This document shows, one piece after another, positions 61,480 to 64,000 of a DNA stretch of 64,000 nucleotides. Below the pieces are notes generated by a model. It had not been told where the DNA came from. It did not search any database and was given only the letters and a program-made list of their open reading frames with translations. Every line of letters starts with the position of its first letter. Positions within the stretch are counted from its first letter, which is position 1. Source of the stretch: Zingiber officinale (Eukaryota > Streptophyta > Magnoliopsida > Zingiberales > Zingiberaceae); assembly GCF_018446385.1 (NCBI RefSeq), contig NC_055990.1:22377558-22441557 (forward strand), in the 5' to 3' direction. The translations under genes were made by a program, and so were the position numbers.

Positions 61480-62022
61480 CATCGATCGATTAATATTTAT
61501 TTAAAATATAATAAATATCATAAAGTCTTCTTAACTTATTCTATTTATTAAAATATTATTTTAATCAAATTATTATTGAAAAAACAAAAACAAAATAAGA
61601 GAATGATATTATTATATAAACTAGTCAGCATCTACTTACAATATTAGTAATCAGTTGCTATATATTGTAATAGATACTTATTAGCTTTTACTAGATTAAT
61701 CGTATTCAAATAATCTTCATTTAAAATATAATAAATATTATGGAGTCATTAAATATTATTTTAATCATATTATCACTTTAAAAAAAATTGAATAGTAAAA
61801 AGGAGAGAATAACACTATTGTGGAAGCTAATAACCGATTGTTACATGCTATAGTAACTACCTACTAATTTCTAGGTAGTACATCGTGCCATGAAGTCCTT
61901 TTTATTTGTTTTGCTAATTGAAATTTTATTTTAATCTAGTTATCGCTAAAAGAACAAAATCAAAATGAAATAATAATACTATATAGAAGCTAACAACCAA
62001 CTATTACACATCATAACAATTA
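61480..62022. repeat. AT-rich degenerate tandem repeats of about 160-230 bp
   Basis: Three successive units share, in order, aataaatat...aagtc (or gagtca), aaatattattttaatc, a run of A with caaaa, gaataatactat, aagctaa, then aaccgattgttacatgc- and acaattatta-like words. The third unit is cut by the Tourist-like element at 62026 and appears to resume after it at 63188 (attattgcatggtgtaatagc). Confidence 0.6.
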
Positions 62023-62025
62023 TTA

Positions 62026-63187
62026 GGGGGTGTTTGGTATGAGCATGGGAATGGAAATCATTGTATTGTGGAATGAGAATGGGTATGAGCATGAATATCA
62101 CTCTTAAAAGTAATATTTGGTTAGTTGCATACTTTCTATCGGAATAAATCAATATTTCCTTTTTTACCCTTAAAGGAAAATAAGAGAAAAAAAATTAGAT
62201 GTGAGAGAAAGATGAATGTGAGAGAAAAATATGATTAAAGAGAATGATGAGCGAGAAAATATAATGAGAGAGAAAGTGTGATGAGAAAGAATGAAGAGAG
62301 AGAAAGTATGATGTGAGAAAAGGAGAAAAGAGTGTGATAGAAGAGAGAATGATGAGAGAAGATGAGAGATAAGATATGATGTGAGAGAAAGTATGATGGG
62401 AGAGGATGAAGAGTAAGAAAATGTAATGAGAAAAAATAAGGAGAGAAAGAGTGTGCGTGTGATGAGAGAGATTGAGGAGAGAGTGAGTGTGTGTGATGAG
62501 AGAGATTGAGGAGAGAGAGAGTATGATGAGAGAGAAAGTGTGATGAGAAAAAAAGAGAACAGTGAATGTGATGGGAGAGATTGAGAAGAGAGAAAGTATG
62601 ATGAGAGAGAAAGTGTGTTGAGGAAAAAAAGGAAGGAGTGTGACAAGAGATATTGAGGATAGAGAAAGTGTGATGAGAAAAAAAAAAGAGAAAAGAGAAT
62701 GTGATGGGAGAGATTGAGGAGAGAGACAGTATGATGAGAGAGAAAGTATGATGAAAAAAAAGAAGGAAGAGAGTGTGATGGAAGAGATTGAAGAGCGAGA
62801 AAGTGTAATGAGAAAACAAGGGAAGAGAGTGTGATAGGAGAGAGAAAGTGTGTGATAAAATGATGAAAGAGAAAATATGATGAGAGAGAACAAGAAGAGA
62901 GAAGTGATATGAAAGAAAAAATAAATAAATAAATTTTGATATTTGATATTAAGGGAGAAAATTTTAGTTTTCGGTCAAGGGTATTTTTGGAATAAGGGAA
63001 TATTTTGATTGATGAAAATAGGATAATGACTCATTGAAGGGGAGGTACATGAGAATGAGTTATTATCCAATTTCAAGGATTCATTCATTTATTTGTATTC
63101 CTATTCCTATAATCCAAACATTAACAATGACAATCAATGATTCTCATTCTCATTCCTCATTCCTATTTCCTTAAACCAAACACCCCC
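62026..63187. mobile_element. Tourist/PIF-Harbinger-like element, 1,162 bp, GA-rich core
   Basis: The termini are inverted repeats: it starts GGGGGTGTTTGGT and ends ACCAAACACCCCC. Longer subterminal similarity is seen in gaatgagaatg words on both sides. TTA occurs directly on each side (62023-62025 and 63188-63190), the 3-bp duplication of Tourist/PIF-Harbinger elements. Most of the interior (62,170-62,900) is a degenerate purine array (tgatgagagagaaagtg-like units of about 20-65 bp). No transposase is present. Ser/Leu/Phe-rich minus-strand frames of 158-232 codons here are products of the purine array, not genes. Confidence 0.85.
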
Positions 63188-63190
63188 TTA

Positions 63191-64000
63191 ATTATTGCAT
63201 GGTGTAATAGCTACCTATTAGTTGTTACCGTCTAATCTGAAAATTTGATCCCAAAATATTTTATACACTTCTCTTTAAAATGGGCACCATTGATGTTATT
63301 TGGAGAAGGACGCCGTTTGATAAATGATGGACACCCTTTGATTTTTACCCATAAATATTTTTAATATAAAAATATTTTATATATAATATTTTTATTAAAT
63401 TAAATTAAATATTTTATCACGATGTACTTATTTTCCAATTTGGAAAACTTTTTAAAAATAATGATACTCTTTTTAAAAATATAAAAAAGACTGTTGTCTA
63501 AAATTAATTACCATTTAAATTATTAAAAATATAAAAAATAATTTATCATTTCTTTTTTGTTCACTTTAGTTTCCTTTGTCCTCAAAGGAAACGAAAAAAA
63601 ATGCCGTTTAAACGATTTAATTAAATCTCACGTAAATTCCTAATAGCATAATTTTACATGCTTCTTATTATTACCATCCATGTATCCTTTAAGGGAACGT
63701 ACATCTTCGGGCTAAGGTATTAAGTTATCATTTAGACATCTATAATTCAATCTCTATGAATTAATTCGATTCTATCTGTGGAGACACCATCTGAATAAGA
63801 ATTATGAAAATAAATGGGGCTCACTCAAAGGACAGGTGAGATATTCTGATCCATAATTTATGGATTAAAAAATGGTCCATTATCTATAATTAATAGATTA
63901 TGATACATCCTATTTATTTAACAGATAATTTGTCAAAATAAATCAATCTAAATTATTCTTTCATTAGTAAATTACAGACAAAGGATCCGTCCTCCATAGA
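63191..64000. other. AT-rich spacer, no gene seen
   Basis: It includes tccataatttatgga (about 63,850) and aatggtccattat words that resemble the style of the 60.8 kb foldback element. It could be the start of another one running off the window, but no boundary is visible. Confidence 0.4.

Noticed and set aside
62170-62893. Overlapping minus-strand frames of 158-232 codons, Ser/Leu/Phe-rich
   Set aside because: All three frames stay open because the DNA is a GA-rich array inside the Tourist-like element; there is no start context, motif or family.
1-64000. CRISPR arrays, operons or other prokaryotic systems
   Set aside because: The sequence is plainly plant nuclear DNA; the repeats present are minisatellites, LTRs and MITEs without regular spacers.

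Overview
The window is nuclear DNA of a flowering plant. It has long introns, TG...CA-ended LTR retrotransposons, tRNA-derived SINEs (one recognisable as the plant Au family), MITEs and intron-split plant genes. The very GC-rich 5' exon of the MurG gene beside AT-rich intergenic DNA fits a monocot, possibly Zingiberales; that placement is inference. I see no rRNA, true tRNA, CRISPR or prokaryotic feature.

Layout. 1-17,300 is a retrotransposon nest. A 9.4 kb Copia element (minus strand, 1008-10384, TSD GCTTC) sits inside the repeat-rich terminal part of an older, probably Gypsy, LTR. Beyond it lie frameshifted pieces of a 'gypsy-type transposon' ORF family, then a minus-strand Gypsy LTR with its primer-binding site and gag remnant.

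17,422-46,000 is a gene island, three genes on the plus strand: (1) an ALBA-domain RNA/DNA-binding protein with a Gly/Arg/Tyr-rich tail (8 exons, about 272 aa); (2) a ubiquitin carboxyl-terminal-hydrolase-related protein with DUF627/DUF629 regions, a zinc finger, a UIM-like motif and a complete USP catalytic domain (14 exons, about 1647 aa); (3) a MurG-type glycosyltransferase with a probable plastid transit peptide (5 exons, 435 aa). Their introns hold SINEs, a decayed antisense RTE LINE and a 261-bp tandem duplication.

46,000-58,000 is intergenic, with one more decayed gypsy-type ORF near 48.4 kb. 58,605-60,543 (minus) is an Hsp90 co-chaperone p23 gene whose CS domain is complete but whose C-terminal exons I could not find. 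60.8-63.2 kb is a cluster of small DNA elements: a 171-bp foldback element with a 9-bp TSD, a second inverted repeat, AT-rich tandem repeats, and a 1.16 kb Tourist/PIF-Harbinger-like element with a GA-rich core.

The genes are ordinary housekeeping types with no evident functional link. I found no convincing undescribed system. The items most worth checking are a reading-frame-required GC-AG intron in the USP gene, a young Copia insertion whose coding region is ruined, the foldback element beside the p23 promoter, the UIM-like motif, and the retained MurG gene. All exon boundaries were placed by eye from splice consensus, reading frame and family conservation.
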